Positions 1-9,607 of a stretch of 64,000 nt of DNA are shown here, in pieces. The notes under the pieces are model-generated. The model did not search any database and was not told the origin of the DNA. It was given only the letters and a program-made list of their open reading frames with translations. Every line of letters starts with the position of its first letter. Position 1 is the first letter of the stretch. Source of the stretch: Seongchinamella unica (GTDB lineage Bacteria > Pseudomonadota > Gammaproteobacteria > Pseudomonadales > Halieaceae); assembly GCF_004354085.1 (NCBI RefSeq), contig NZ_SMSE01000001.1, forward strand, positions 1,107,724 through 1,171,723. The letters run 5' to 3'. A program made the translations under genes and the position numbers.

Positions 1-540
1 GAGCTGACCACCCGGTTCCTGCTCACAGACACCGGCGCGGAGGACTTTCTCGCCGGGCTGATGACCTCGGTGGACGACTACGCAGGCTTCAGCCTGCTGC
101 TGGGTGAGGGTGACGAGTTGTGGTATTACAGCAACAGCGGCAAGGGTTCCGGGGCTCTCCCCAGGCCGCTGGCGCCGGGCGTATACGGCCTCAGCAATGC
201 GCTGCTGGATACGCCCTGGCCCAAGGTGGAACTGGGCAAGCAGGCGCTGTCGCGGGTACTGGCAGGGGACGTGATTAATCACGACGAGCTGGCCGCAGTC
301 GTCGGGGATCGCCAGCTCGCCAGCGAGGAACAGTTACACCCCCAGGGTCTGGACGGCGAGATGGACCAGATGCTATCAGCCCAGTTTATCGTCAATCCTG
401 CCTACGGCACCCGCGCGACCACCACCTGTTGGCGCGACAGTGCGGCCGCATATCACTGGCGGGAGCAGACCATCGCCGCCAGCGGAGAGATCACCGGCAC
501 CGTGGAGCAGGTCATCGCTACGCAACCGGGTTGTGGATGA
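1..540 (+). CDS. TANGO2/NRDE family protein, 3' part (5' end outside window)
   Basis: The frame is open from base 1 and ends in TGA at 538-540, so only the C-terminal 179 codons are seen. The piece carries the late features of the NRDE/TANGO2 family: a YSN-containing strand (WYYSNSGKGSG), a GVYGLSNALLDTPWPK stretch, then alternating strands of an Ntn-hydrolase-like fold. The family's N-terminal Asn-Arg-Asp-Glu motif lies upstream of the window. TANGO2 proteins are broadly distributed and linked in eukaryotes to membrane and haem handling; no bacterial reaction is settled. The last 23 bases overlap the convergent ptsP stop region. Family assignment is good, function open. Confidence 0.8.
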   Translation, partial: ELTTRFLLTDTGAEDFLAGLMTSVDDYAGFSLLLGEGDELWYYSNSGKGSGALPRPLAPGVYGLSNALLDTPWPKVELGKQALSRVLAGDVINHDELAAVVGDRQLASEEQLHPQGLDGEMDQMLSAQFIVNPAYGTRATTTCWRDSAAAYHWREQTIAASGEITGTVEQVIATQPGCG

Positions 541-2782
541 AGTTCTCCATCCCGTGTTCAGCCAGGAAACGCTCGAGGCGGGCGTGAATGGCGCCGGGAT
601 ACTCATGTTGCATTACTTCCTCCAGTAACGCCCGCGCCTCGACAAGACTGACATTGCGCAATGCTCTTTTCACCTTGGGCAGGCTGGTGGCGTTCATGGA
701 TAACATGTCGTAGCCCATGGCCAGTAACAGCACGGCCCCCTCCGGATCGCCGGCCAGCTCTCCGCAAATACCCACCTTTTTGCCTTCGGCGCGGGCTGCT
801 TCGGCAACCTGCTGCAGCGCACCAAGCACCGCCGGGTGCAGCGAGTGGTAGAGGTCGGCCACCCGGGCATTGTTGCGATCTACCGCCAGCAGATACTGGG
901 TCAGGTCGTTGGAACCCACCGACAGGAAGTCGACCCGGCGGGCGAGCGCCCTAGCCTGGTAAACGGCCGAGGGCACCTCCACCATTACCCCGATACGCGG
1001 TAGCGGGGTCTCCACCCCTTCCTGGAGAATTTCCCGGTGACTGCGGTGAATGAGTTCCAGGGCTTCATCCAGTTCGCTGACGCTGGAAATCATCGGCAAC
1101 ATGATGCGCAGGTTGCCCAGCCCGGCATTGGCCTTGAGCATGGCCCTGACCTGGGAGAGAAAAATTTCCGGGTGATCCAGGGTGACGCGGATGCCCCGCC
1201 AACCGAGAAAGGGATTGTCCTCCTCGATAGGAAAATAGGGCAGGGCTTTGTCGCCGCCAATGTCCAGGGTACGCATGGTTACCGGCCTGGGTGCAAATGC
1301 TTCCAGCTGGCTGCGGTAAATCTGCCGCTGCTCCTCTTCCGAGGGGAAACGCTCGCGCAACAGGAAGGGCACCTCGGTGCGGTACAGACCCACCCCTTCG
1401 GCCCCGTGCTCCAGCGAACGGGAGACATCGGCCATCAGCCCGGTATTCACCCACAGCGGCATGCGATGGCCGTCTTCGGTCACGCAGGGCTGATCCCTGA
1501 GTGACTCCAGGTCGCGACTCAACTCCCGGTCGGAATCGACAATCGCCTCGAACCGGGACAGCACTTCCGGCGGCGGATTGAGATGCACGGTCCCGTTGTA
1601 GCCGTCGATCACCAGATTGCGACCCTGCAGCTTGGTGTAGGGCAGGTCCACCGCCCCCATTACCGTGGGGACACCCATGGCCCGGGCGAGGATGGCGACG
1701 TGGGAATTGCCTGATCCGCGCACGGAGATCAGGCCCGCCAGTCTGTCCCGTGGAATTTCACCCAGCGACGAAGCAGTCAGTTCCTCCCCCACCAGCACAG
1801 TCTGTTCCGGGAAGACCTGTTCTTCCTTGTCCGATGCCTGGAGGTAGGCGAGCACCCTGGTTCCAAGGTCCTTGACGTCCACCGCACGCTCTTTCAGGTA
1901 GCTGTGCTCCATCCGTTCAAAATGCCGGATGTGCTCGATCATCACCTTGCTCAGGGCTCCCTGGGCCCAGTGACCTTCCTTGATCAGGCTGACCACCTCG
2001 CGACCGATAGAAGAGTCATCGAGGATTCCCAGGTACACGTCGAACAGGGCATGGTCCTCGGGGCTGAGTTCGCCACCGAGATTATCGGCCACGCCCCGGA
2101 TATCCTCACGCACCCTGCCCAGGGCGCCGCGGAAGGCCTTCAGCTCACCCCTGCGGTCGTCGACGAACTTCTGCGGCACCGCGTACAGGTCGGCTATTGG
2201 CGAAATCACCACCGCGGTGCCTATGGCAATCCCCGGCGCACCGGGAACACCGCTGATCTTGGTGGGCGCACCCGCCGCGACCTCGTCCGAGTCCACCGCA
2301 CCGGTCACCCGGGCGTGGGCAATGACCGCCGCCAGCTGTGCCGACATGGTGACCAGGAAAGCTTCCTCACCCTCGTCGAAGCGACGGTGTTCCGCCTGCT
2401 GGACTACCAGGACGCCCAGTACGTCACGCTGGTGAATAATGGGTACACCGAGAAACGCGTTGAAATGCTCCTCTCCCAGGTCAGGGAAAAAGCGGAAATT
2501 GGGGTGGTTCTCGGCATTTTCCAGGTTCAAGGGTTCTTCCCGTTCAGCCACCGTGCCCACCAGGCCCTCCCCCGGCGCGAGGCTGGCAATCCCCACCTGG
2601 TCCTGGTTCAGGCCCTCGGTGGCGCTGAACACAAACCGGGAGCCGTCCTCTTCCCGCAGGTAGACGCTACAGACTTCCGTGCCCATGGCGACGCGCACCC
2701 GGCTGACAATAATCCCCAACGCCTCTTCCAGCGTGCTGGCGGAGTTGACCTCCTGGACTATCTGGCGCAGTACCTCCAGCAT
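518..2782 (-). CDS. ptsP: Phosphoenolpyruvate-protein phosphotransferase of the nitrogen PTS (EI-Ntr)
   Basis: This cytoplasmic enzyme takes phosphate from PEP and passes it to NPr (PtsO), which feeds EIIA-Ntr, a regulatory rather than sugar-transporting PTS. A GAF domain at about residues 10-155 is followed by the PEP-utilising fold; the phosphohistidine is His361 in GSGNSHVAILAR, and the barrel carries the GICGELAGDP cysteine loop near the C-terminus. At 754 residues it matches PtsP rather than PtsI, which lacks the GAF domain. Its ATG overlaps the rppH stop by one base (TGATG), so the pair is co-transcribed and probably translationally coupled, the arrangement seen in Pseudomonas and E. 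coli. Confidence 0.97.
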   Translation of the reverse strand: MLEVLRQIVQEVNSASTLEEALGIIVSRVRVAMGTEVCSVYLREEDGSRFVFSATEGLNQDQVGIASLAPGEGLVGTVAEREEPLNLENAENHPNFRFFPDLGEEHFNAFLGVPIIHQRDVLGVLVVQQAEHRRFDEGEEAFLVTMSAQLAAVIAHARVTGAVDSDEVAAGAPTKISGVPGAPGIAIGTAVVISPIADLYAVPQKFVDDRRGELKAFRGALGRVREDIRGVADNLGGELSPEDHALFDVYLGILDDSSIGREVVSLIKEGHWAQGALSKVMIEHIRHFERMEHSYLKERAVDVKDLGTRVLAYLQASDKEEQVFPEQTVLVGEELTASSLGEIPRDRLAGLISVRGSGNSHVAILARAMGVPTVMGAVDLPYTKLQGRNLVIDGYNGTVHLNPPPEVLSRFEAIVDSDRELSRDLESLRDQPCVTEDGHRMPLWVNTGLMADVSRSLEHGAEGVGLYRTEVPFLLRERFPSEEEQRQIYRSQLEAFAPRPVTMRTLDIGGDKALPYFPIEEDNPFLGWRGIRVTLDHPEIFLSQVRAMLKANAGLGNLRIMLPMISSVSELDEALELIHRSHREILQEGVETPLPRIGVMVEVPSAVYQARALARRVDFLSVGSNDLTQYLLAVDRNNARVADLYHSLHPAVLGALQQVAEAARAEGKKVGICGELAGDPEGAVLLLAMGYDMLSMNATSLPKVKRALRNVSLVEARALLEEVMQHEYPGAIHARLERFLAEHGMENFIHNPVA

Positions 2783-3291
2783 CAGCGACCCTGTGCCTCA
2801 AACTGTTGTTCCGTGTGGCGCCCAAGGGGCAATGCCAGTTCTTTCATGGCTCGTCGGTAAACCTCGCGCTTGAAGGAAATAACCTGGCCCAGTGGATACC
2901 AGTAGCTAACCCACTGCCAGTGGTCGAATTCGGGCTTGTGGTTGTGATCCAGGCGCACCGCGTCGTCATCGGCCAGCATGCGCAGCAGGAACCACTTCTG
3001 CTTCTGGCCGATACAGACGGGCTTCTGGCCCTTGCGCACAAAGCGCCTGGGCAGTCGGTAGCGCAGCCAGCCCTTGGTCACCCCCAGCACTTCTACTGCA
3101 TCCGGGGTCAGGCCGACCTCTTCCTCCAACTCGCGATACAGCGCCTCTTCCGGAGATTCACCGCGGTTTATCCCTCCCTGGGGAAACTGCCAGGCGTCCC
3201 GTCCACCGACACGCCGGGCCCACAGGACCTGCCCCCGGTCATTTGCCAGCACTATTCCCACATTGGGCCGAAAGCCATCTTTATCGATCAC
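2782..3291 (-). CDS. rppH: RNA 5'-pyrophosphohydrolase (Nudix)
   Basis: RppH removes pyrophosphate from 5'-triphosphate mRNA ends and so starts RNase E-dependent decay. The Nudix box begins at about residue 39 ([20 protein letters not shown], continuing VGL) and has the full GX5EX7REUXEEXGU pattern. The N-terminal [20 protein letters not shown] is typical, and 169 residues is close to the E. coli enzyme. It is first in an operon with ptsP and is divergent from the HAD phosphatase across 118 bp, where both promoters must lie. Confidence 0.97.
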   Translation of the reverse strand: MIDKDGFRPNVGIVLANDRGQVLWARRVGGRDAWQFPQGGINRGESPEEALYRELEEEVGLTPDAVEVLGVTKGWLRYRLPRRFVRKGQKPVCIGQKQKWFLLRMLADDDAVRLDHNHKPEFDHWQWVSYWYPLGQVISFKREVYRRAMKELALPLGRHTEQQFEAQGR

Positions 3292-3409
3292 GTTTATTGG
3301 TCTATCCAGCCAAACAGCCGGTTATTGTTCCACACTTTCCCGTCCCTGAGAAATTTACTCCGGCGGTGCCGGCGGCTATGCTGCCCTCCTTTTACCCGGA
3401 GCAGCGGCG

Positions 3410-4081
3410 ATGGCACTGGCGATTTTTGACCTCGACAACACCCTTATCGGTGGTGACAGCGACTACCTGTGGGGGGAATTTGTCTGCGAGCGGGGCCTGG
3501 TCGACAGTGAGGAGTTCGCCGCCCGCAACGACCAGTTCTATGAAGACTACAAATCCGGCGACCTGGATATCTACGCGTACCTGCGCTTCGCCCTGGCTCC
3601 GCTCAAGGGCGTCGACCCGGAAATCCTCGCCAGCTGGCACCGCGAGTTTATGGCCAGCAAGATCCAGCCGATAATGCTGCCGAAAGCACAACAGCTGGTC
3701 GACAGTCACCGCCAGCGCCACGACCAGTTGCTGATCATTACCGCCACCAACGAATTCATTACCCGCCCCATTGCCGCGGCGCTGGGGGTCGACGATATCA
3801 TCGCCTGTGAAGCGGAAAGGGTGAATGGCCGATATACCGGCGAACCTTCTGGCACCCCCTCCTACCACGAGGGCAAGGTGGTCAGGCTCGAACAGTGGCT
3901 GCAGGGACGGGATATCTCCCTGGCCGGGGCCTACTTCTACAGTGATTCCCACAACGACCTGCCGCTGCTGGAACAGGTGGACAAGCCGATCGCAGTGGAC
4001 CCCGACCCAACGTTGCTGGCCAGGGCGCGGGAAGCAGGATGGCCAGTGATTTCCCTGCGCGACCAGGGCCAACTCAGTTAG
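3410..4081 (+). CDS. HAD-IB family phosphatase, possible histidinol-phosphate phosphatase
   Basis: This 223-residue soluble HAD enzyme has motif I with catalytic Asp7 and Asp9 (FDLDNT), motif II in LLIITATNEF and motif IV in FYSDSHNDLPLL, the pattern of the SerB-like HAD-IB subfamily (TIGR01490). A GGAG Shine-Dalgarno sits about eight bases before the ATG. The position beside rppH-ptsP matches the P. aeruginosa PA0335 locus, whose product has been described as a histidinol-phosphate phosphatase. That makes a role in histidine synthesis plausible (hisI and hisE are elsewhere in the window), but substrate cannot be read from sequence. A phosphoserine phosphatase-like enzyme is the alternative. 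Confidence 0.85.
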   Translation: MALAIFDLDNTLIGGDSDYLWGEFVCERGLVDSEEFAARNDQFYEDYKSGDLDIYAYLRFALAPLKGVDPEILASWHREFMASKIQPIMLPKAQQLVDSHRQRHDQLLIITATNEFITRPIAAALGVDDIIACEAERVNGRYTGEPSGTPSYHEGKVVRLEQWLQGRDISLAGAYFYSDSHNDLPLLEQVDKPIAVDPDPTLLARAREAGWPVISLRDQGQLS

Positions 4082-4097
4082 TGTGAACAGGCCCGGC

Positions 4098-5288
4098 TCA
4101 GTCCCGGCGGGCGAAAATCGCTTTCAGGTATTCGGTCTCCGGAATTCCCGGGTGAATCGGGTGGTCCGGCCCCTGGGCACCCTGCTCCACAACACGCAAC
4201 TGGCAACCGGCACGCACCGCGGCCTGTTGCAGTGCCGACATCAGGTCAGCACGGCCGAGATGCATGGAGCAGGAACCGGAAACCAGCAGGCCGCCAGGAG
4301 CCAGCAGGCGCAGACCCAGCTCATTGATCCGCCGGTAGGCAGCGATTCCTTTTTTGAGATCCTTGCGCCGCTGGATGAACGCGGGCGGATCCAGTATGAC
4401 CACGTCAAAGGAAAGGCCCTCGCCAATCATCTGCTTCATGGTTTCCGGCGCTGAACCCTGGCGGACAGTCACTTTATCAGCCAGGCCATTGAGTTCAGCA
4501 TTTCTCATCACCCCCTCGAGGGCGACCGCGGAGCTGTCCAGGCAGCTGACCTGGCGGGCGCCAAATGCCGCCGCCTGGATGCCCCAGCCGCCAATGTAGC
4601 TGTAAACATCCAGCACCGACCTGCCGGCCACCCAGGGGGCAAGCCGGGCGCGGGACATGCGATGATCGTAGAACCAGCCGGTTTTCTGTCCGGCGTGGAC
4701 CGGCGCCAGGAACTGCACGCCATTTTCCTCCAGGGGAACCCGTTCAGGTACCTGGCCAAACACCACTTCGGCAGATTCCTCCAGCCCGCTTTCCCGGCGG
4801 GCACGGCTGTCGCCCCGCAACAGGATTCCCTCCGGCTGCAACAACGCCTGCAGCGCCTGCAGCAGTGGCTGGCGGTAACGCTCGATCCCCGCGTTGTTGA
4901 ACTGCACAACCAGTTGCGGACCAAACCGGTCGATGACAACGCCCGGCAGCAGATCGCTGTCGCCATACACCAGCCGATAAAAGGGTTGGTCAAATGCGAT
5001 CTCACGGCCCTGCAGGGCGCGCTGCAGCCGTCGGGTAAAAAATTCGCCATCGAGGGCCCGCTCCTCGCCCGGGGCATAAAGCCTGGCGCAGATCAGGGAC
5101 TGCGGTTCCATATAGGCGCTGCCCAGCAGGCGGCCCTGAGTGTCCAGCACCCGCACCAGATCGCCGGCCTGATAGTTCGCCAGCGTATTGCGCTTACTGT
5201 CAATCTCGTTGGAATAAACCCACAGGTGGCCAGCGCGCAGGCGTCGGTCGGCCCCCTGGCGCAGGTAGAGGTCGGCGAATGCTGTCAT
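4098..5288 (-). CDS. rlmI: 23S rRNA m5C1962 methyltransferase
   Basis: The product of 396 residues has an N-terminal PUA-like RNA-binding domain (about residues 1-75, starting MTAFADLYLRQGADRRLRAG) and a Rossmann SAM-binding domain (VLDVYSYIGGWGIQAAAFGA) with the DPPAF substrate motif and a downstream SGSCSMHLG cysteine. This is the RlmI class of rRNA cytosine-C5 methyltransferases. The frame is open 66 codons further upstream, but that extension runs into gcvH and reads as its antisense-like shadow; the ATG at 5286-5288 starts where the PUA domain starts. It follows gcvH by 28 bases and may be co-transcribed. It converges with the HAD gene, with 16 bases between stops. Confidence 0.92.
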   Translation of the reverse strand: MTAFADLYLRQGADRRLRAGHLWVYSNEIDSKRNTLANYQAGDLVRVLDTQGRLLGSAYMEPQSLICARLYAPGEERALDGEFFTRRLQRALQGREIAFDQPFYRLVYGDSDLLPGVVIDRFGPQLVVQFNNAGIERYRQPLLQALQALLQPEGILLRGDSRARRESGLEESAEVVFGQVPERVPLEENGVQFLAPVHAGQKTGWFYDHRMSRARLAPWVAGRSVLDVYSYIGGWGIQAAAFGARQVSCLDSSAVALEGVMRNAELNGLADKVTVRQGSAPETMKQMIGEGLSFDVVILDPPAFIQRRKDLKKGIAAYRRINELGLRLLAPGGLLVSGSCSMHLGRADLMSALQQAAVRAGCQLRVVEQGAQGPDHPIHPGIPETEYLKAIFARRD

Positions 5289-5316
5289 GGGGAGGTTCGG
5301 GGAACCGGACGAGGTT

Positions 5317-5709
5317 CTAGTCGTCCTCGTCACACTTGCTCTGGTAGTCCTCGGCGCTGAGCAGGGCATCCAGTTCGTTGGCGTCCGCTGGTTGTATCTT
5401 GAACATCCAGCCGTCAGTGTAGGGGTCGGCGTTGACCGTTTCGGGCTCGTCTTCAAGCTGCTCATTGACCGCCAGCACTTCACCACCCACGGGAGTGTAT
5501 ATGTCAGACGCGGCCTTCACCGACTCCACCACGCCCGCCTCGTCACCGGCTGCCAGGGTGATGCCCACTTCCGGCAACTCCACGAAAACCACATCGCCCA
5601 GTGCATCCTGGGCGTGATCCGAGATGCCCACAGTCACGGTGCCATCCTCTTCCAGGCGCGCCCACTCGTGGCTGCTGGCGTATCTCAATTCGCTTGGTGT
5701 CTGGCTCAT
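5317..5709 (-). CDS. gcvH: Glycine cleavage system H protein
   Basis: The H protein carries the lipoyl arm that shuttles the aminomethyl group between the P, T and L proteins of glycine cleavage. The lipoylated Lys65 is in [18 protein letters not shown], and 130 residues is the standard length. The genes for P and T proteins are not in the window, so gcvH stands alone here, unlike the E. coli gcvTHP operon. No glycine riboswitch fold is evident in the short upstream gap (5710-5790). Confidence 0.97.
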   Translation of the reverse strand: MSQTPSELRYASSHEWARLEEDGTVTVGISDHAQDALGDVVFVELPEVGITLAAGDEAGVVESVKAASDIYTPVGGEVLAVNEQLEDEPETVNADPYTDGWMFKIQPADANELDALLSAEDYQSKCDEDD

Positions 5710-5790
5710 GGAGCGTCCTCTGTTGGATCAATGATGGGAGCTGAGCCGCTCATTCTAACGGGGAGTGGGTGAAAAACAATACAGTGAGGT

Positions 5791-7008
5791 TCAACCGATG
5801 CCCAGGGCCTGGCGCATCAGCCGTTGTTTTAGCGGCGCGATGCGACCCACTCCGCGCATACCCGCGTTGCGCAGCCACCGCACCGGCAGCGCCTGCTGCT
5901 CGAACAGGCGCTTGAAACCATCCATGGCGCCCATCATCAACAAATTGTCCCCCTTGCGCCGGCGCTGGTAACGGGACAGTACGTCCACGCGTCCCGGCTG
6001 CAGGCCGCGCTCATGGGCCTGCAACAACTCCTCGGCCAGCACCGCCACATCCCGCAAGCCCAGGTTTATGCCCTGTCCGGCCAGCGGATGAATGGTATGG
6101 GCGGCATCGGCCACCAGCGCCGCACCTGGCTGGATGTAGTCCACCGCATGGCGCTGGCGCAGCGGAAACGCGAAGCGCGGGCTACTGGCCAGCACCGGGC
6201 CAAGGGTTTCCTCGAAGGCGGCACCCAGGCGGGCACAGAAGCCGTCATCATCCAGGGCCAGCACCTCCTCGGCCACCTCATCCTGCAGCGACCAGACAAT
6301 GGAGCTGAAATGCTCGCTGGCACTGCCCGGTAACGGCAGGAAAGCCAACGGACCAGTCGGCAGGAAGCGCTGCCAGGCCGTCTGCTGGTGGTCCAGGGCG
6401 GTCTGTACGGTGCACACCACGGCGCGATGGCCGTAATCCCACTCACGGGTTGAAAACTCCAGCATCTGCCGCACTCGTGACAGGGCACCGTCGGCACCCA
6501 CCACCAGGTTGGCACGCAAGCTCTGGCCACTGTCCAGTTCAAGCAGCATTGTCCCATCACCACCCCGCTGGCACTGTTGCAGACAGTCGGGGTTGTAGGT
6601 AGCGATATCCCGGGCACGCTCCATCACTGCCAGCAAGCCATCAATGATGGCCCGGTTTTCGACGATGTGCCCCAGCGCCGGAACACCCAGTTCCGAGCGG
6701 TCAAACTCAATGCGGCCGGTGCCCTCGGCGTCCCAGACTGTCATGTGGGAATAGGCGCAGTGACGGTAGGCGGCAATGCGCTCCCAGGCGCCCAACTGTT
6801 CGAGAAAGGCGATAGAAATGGGCGTCAGGGCGCTGACCCGGGCGTCATAGCTGTTGAGATCGCGCCCGGCCGGCAGCGTTTTTCGCTGCAGGGGCTGCGC
6901 CTCCACCAGGGCCAGTGACAAGCCACTGCCGGCGAGGGCGGTCGCCAGCGCGGTGCCGGCGATACCGGCGCCGATTATCACCACATCGTACTGCGCAGGC
7001 CCGCTCAC
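5791..7008 (-). CDS. ubiI: FAD-dependent ubiquinone-biosynthesis hydroxylase (UbiI-type)
   Basis: A class A flavoprotein monooxygenase of the UbiH/COQ6 family, 405 residues. It has an N-terminal FAD-binding GAGIAGTALATAL Rossmann motif, a central VVGADGALSRVR (DG motif) and the C-terminal ADAAHTIHPLAGQGINLGLR FAD motif. UbiI adds the C5 hydroxyl in ubiquinone synthesis in E. coli. Its start overlaps the ubiH stop by four bases (ATGA) and the order ygfB-pepP-ubiH-ubiI is the same as in E. coli; this context, rather than a diagnostic residue, is why UbiI is preferred over UbiF or UbiM. Confidence 0.85.
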   Translation of the reverse strand: MSGPAQYDVVIIGAGIAGTALATALAGSGLSLALVEAQPLQRKTLPAGRDLNSYDARVSALTPISIAFLEQLGAWERIAAYRHCAYSHMTVWDAEGTGRIEFDRSELGVPALGHIVENRAIIDGLLAVMERARDIATYNPDCLQQCQRGGDGTMLLELDSGQSLRANLVVGADGALSRVRQMLEFSTREWDYGHRAVVCTVQTALDHQQTAWQRFLPTGPLAFLPLPGSASEHFSSIVWSLQDEVAEEVLALDDDGFCARLGAAFEETLGPVLASSPRFAFPLRQRHAVDYIQPGAALVADAAHTIHPLAGQGINLGLRDVAVLAEELLQAHERGLQPGRVDVLSRYQRRRKGDNLLMMGAMDGFKRLFEQQALPVRWLRNAGMRGVGRIAPLKQRLMRQALGIG

Positions 7009-8246
7009 TGTTCCCCCAGTGCGGCCAGGCCGGCGGCGTGGTTGACGAAATTTCGTTTCAGCGGCGGCAGTAAGTCCAGCCCCGAGAGGGCCGCGTCGCG
7101 GACCAGGCCGAGCACCGGGTCGGTCTGCATGAACAGTGACGGTAGTCGATCACTGAATTCAATCGTTCGCCGCTGGTCGTCCTGCTGGCGTCGCTCATAA
7201 CGCTGCAACACCGCCAGAGACCCGTAACTCTCTCCCCGCTCGGCGGCATCGGCGAGCACACCGGCCAGTTCCGCCACGTCGCGCAGGGCCAGGTTATAGC
7301 CCTGGCCAGCGACCGGGTGCAGGGCATGGGCGGCATTGCCCATAACGACCACCCCCTGGCGCACCTGCTCATCAGACGTCACCAGTGACAGGGGATAGGC
7401 GTGCCGCTCACCGACCTGCTCAAGCCGCCCCAGTCGATAGCCGAACCGCCGCTGCAAGACCTGTAGAAACTCCGCCTCGGGGCAGTCCAGCAGGCGCTCC
7501 GCTTCCTCTGGTGCCAGGGTCCAGACCAGGCCACTGCGATTGACGCTGTTGGCAACCCCGAGTAACGGGAGTAACGCCAACGGGCCGCGTTCAGTGAAAC
7601 GCTCGAAGGCACAACCCTTATGCGGCTGGGCAAAGCCGATATTGGCAACCAGTGCCTGCTGCCGGTAGGACTTTTCGCTCACCCCCACTCCCAGCTTCTG
7701 GCGCAGCCCGGAATCGGCACCGTCAGCCACCACCAGCAAGCCGGCCTCCAACTCCCCGTTCGTGCCCCCCGCCAGGCTCAGTCGGGTCAGCTGCCCGGCG
7801 GGACGGGCCTCGGTCACTTTGGCAGGGCTGATCAGTTCGACCCGCCCCTGGCGATGCAAGGCCTGAGCCAGGCTGGCACCCAGCCAGGCATTTTCAACCA
7901 CATAGCCCAGCGCCTCCCAGCCGTAATCCCGGGCGCGCATCAGGGTGCTGCCAAAACGGCCGCGGTTGGACACGTGAATGGTTTCAATCGGGCACAACCA
8001 CTGCTGCAGGTCCGCCCACAGGCCGAGGCGCTGGTAGATCAGGCGGCTGCTATAGCTCAGGGCGGTAGACCGGGCATCAAACGAAGGATGGTAATCGGGC
8101 TTGTGCCCCGGCTGCGGCTCCGGAAAGGGATAGCTTTCTACCAGCGCGATACTGGCCCGCGGGGGCAGGACGTGCGCCAGGTAAAGGGCGAGGCTGATGC
8201 CCACCATGCCGCCACCGGCTATCACGATGTCATATTGCTCACGCAT
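7005..8246 (-). CDS. ubiH: 2-octaprenyl-6-methoxyphenol hydroxylase-type FAD monooxygenase
   Basis: The second flavin monooxygenase of the locus, 413 residues, adds the C1 hydroxyl to the ubiquinone ring in the E. coli pathway. The FAD signature GGGMVGISLALYLA is near residue 11, VADGADSGLRQKLG is the DG motif, and MGNAAHALHPVAGQGYNLAL is the C-terminal motif; the GNAA form is usual for UbiH and differs from the ADAA of its neighbour. It follows pepP with two bases between stop and start. Likely a membrane-associated member of the Ubi complex. Confidence 0.9.
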   Translation of the reverse strand: MREQYDIVIAGGGMVGISLALYLAHVLPPRASIALVESYPFPEPQPGHKPDYHPSFDARSTALSYSSRLIYQRLGLWADLQQWLCPIETIHVSNRGRFGSTLMRARDYGWEALGYVVENAWLGASLAQALHRQGRVELISPAKVTEARPAGQLTRLSLAGGTNGELEAGLLVVADGADSGLRQKLGVGVSEKSYRQQALVANIGFAQPHKGCAFERFTERGPLALLPLLGVANSVNRSGLVWTLAPEEAERLLDCPEAEFLQVLQRRFGYRLGRLEQVGERHAYPLSLVTSDEQVRQGVVVMGNAAHALHPVAGQGYNLALRDVAELAGVLADAAERGESYGSLAVLQRYERRQQDDQRRTIEFSDRLPSLFMQTDPVLGLVRDAALSGLDLLPPLKRNFVNHAAGLAALGEQ

Positions 8247-8248
8247 GA

Positions 8249-9562
8249 TCAGGCGGCCATGGTGGCCTCAATCTCCTCTATGGTGCGCGGCGCGTCGGCG
8301 GTCAACACCTCACAACCTGACGCAGTCACCAGAACGTCGTCTTCTATACGCACCCCAATCCCTCGCCACTTGCGCGCCACGTCGGTATTCCCTGGCGCTA
8401 TGTAGATACCCGGTTCCACCGTCATCACCATCCCCGCTTCCAGCAGGCGCCACTCATCGCCAACCCGGTAATCGCCCACATCATGCACATCCAGGCCCAG
8501 CCAGTGCCCCAATCGATGCATATAAAAGGGCTGGTAGGCCTGGGCTTCAACGAGTTCATCGACCTCACCCTCCAGCAGGCCCAACTTCACCAGGCCCGCG
8601 GTGATCACCCGGACGCTGGCATCGTGGGGCTGGTTCCAGTGATTGCCGGCGCGAATCTCAGCGATCGCCGCCCCGTGGGCGGCCAGCACCAATTCATAAA
8701 TCGCTCGTTGCTCGGCGTTGAACCTGCCGTTTACCGGGAATGTGCGGGTGACGTCCGCCGCGTAATACTCGAACTCACATCCGGCATCGACCAGCACCAG
8801 GTCACCGGCGCGCATTTTGCTGCTGTTTTCCACGTAATGCAGGGTACAGGCGTTAACACCACTGCCGACGATACTCAGGTACGCCGGATAGCGGGCGCCC
8901 CCACGAACAAACTGGTGGTGCAGTTCACCCTCCAGTTCATATTCAAACATGCCGGGCTGGCAATAGCGCATGATGTGGCGGTGGGCACTGGCGGTGATTT
9001 CGCCGGCCCGGCGCAGCAGCTTTTGCTCGGCGGCGCTCTTGATCAGCCGCATATCATGGAGCATGTGGTCCAGGTCGGTGAACTCTCCGGGAGGAGAGGC
9101 GCCGCTGGACTCCTTACTGCGAATGCTGTTGACCCAGCCCATGATCTGGCGGTCAAACTCTGCGCTGCGGCCCATGGAATAGTAGACCCGGTCGCGGCCT
9201 TCAATCAGCCCCGGGAGAATTTCATCCACATCGGTCACCGGAAAGGCGTCGTCGGCACCGAAATGGTCGCAGGCACCATCCGGCCCCGCCCTGCTCCCGT
9301 GCCAGAGCTCGGTCGCAGGGTCACGCTCCCGGCAGAACATGACAAACTCGCCATGCGCGCGCCCGGGAATCAACACCAACACCGCCCCGGGCTCGCAAAA
9401 ACCGCTGAGGTAATAAAAGTCGCTGTCCTGGCGAAAGGGGTATTCGGTATCCCTGCTGCGCAGTTTTTCCTGCGCGGCGGGTATGATGGCGATGCTGTCA
9501 GGCGCCATCATCGCCATCAGCTTGCGCCGTCGGCGGGCGTATTCTGCGTTGCTTATCTTCAT
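8249..9562 (-). CDS. pepP: Xaa-Pro aminopeptidase P
   Basis: A 437-residue metallopeptidase that removes the N-terminal residue from Xaa-Pro peptides. It has the creatinase-like N-terminal domain and a pita-bread catalytic domain. Dinuclear metal ligands are visible in DAGCEFEYYAADVTRTFP (two Asp), HRLGHWLGLDVHDVG (His), VMTVEPGIYI (Glu) and RIEDDVLVT (Glu). Length and order match E. coli PepP (ygfB-pepP-ubiH). Cytoplasmic: no signal peptide. Confidence 0.97.
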   Translation of the reverse strand: MKISNAEYARRRRKLMAMMAPDSIAIIPAAQEKLRSRDTEYPFRQDSDFYYLSGFCEPGAVLVLIPGRAHGEFVMFCRERDPATELWHGSRAGPDGACDHFGADDAFPVTDVDEILPGLIEGRDRVYYSMGRSAEFDRQIMGWVNSIRSKESSGASPPGEFTDLDHMLHDMRLIKSAAEQKLLRRAGEITASAHRHIMRYCQPGMFEYELEGELHHQFVRGGARYPAYLSIVGSGVNACTLHYVENSSKMRAGDLVLVDAGCEFEYYAADVTRTFPVNGRFNAEQRAIYELVLAAHGAAIAEIRAGNHWNQPHDASVRVITAGLVKLGLLEGEVDELVEAQAYQPFYMHRLGHWLGLDVHDVGDYRVGDEWRLLEAGMVMTVEPGIYIAPGNTDVARKWRGIGVRIEDDVLVTASGCEVLTADAPRTIEEIEATMAA

Positions 9563-9607
9563 CCGGTGACGCTGTAATCGGGAAATCCGCAGATTACCAC
9601 AGGCTAT

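Noticed and set aside
1904-2860. Plus-strand open frame of 318 codons opposite ptsP
   Set aside because: Antisense to the GAF and N-terminal EI domains of ptsP, without ribosome site or recognisable motif.
8483-9577. Plus-strand open frame of 364 codons opposite pepP
   Set aside because: Lies wholly opposite a gene whose metal ligands are all present; GC-rich antisense effect.
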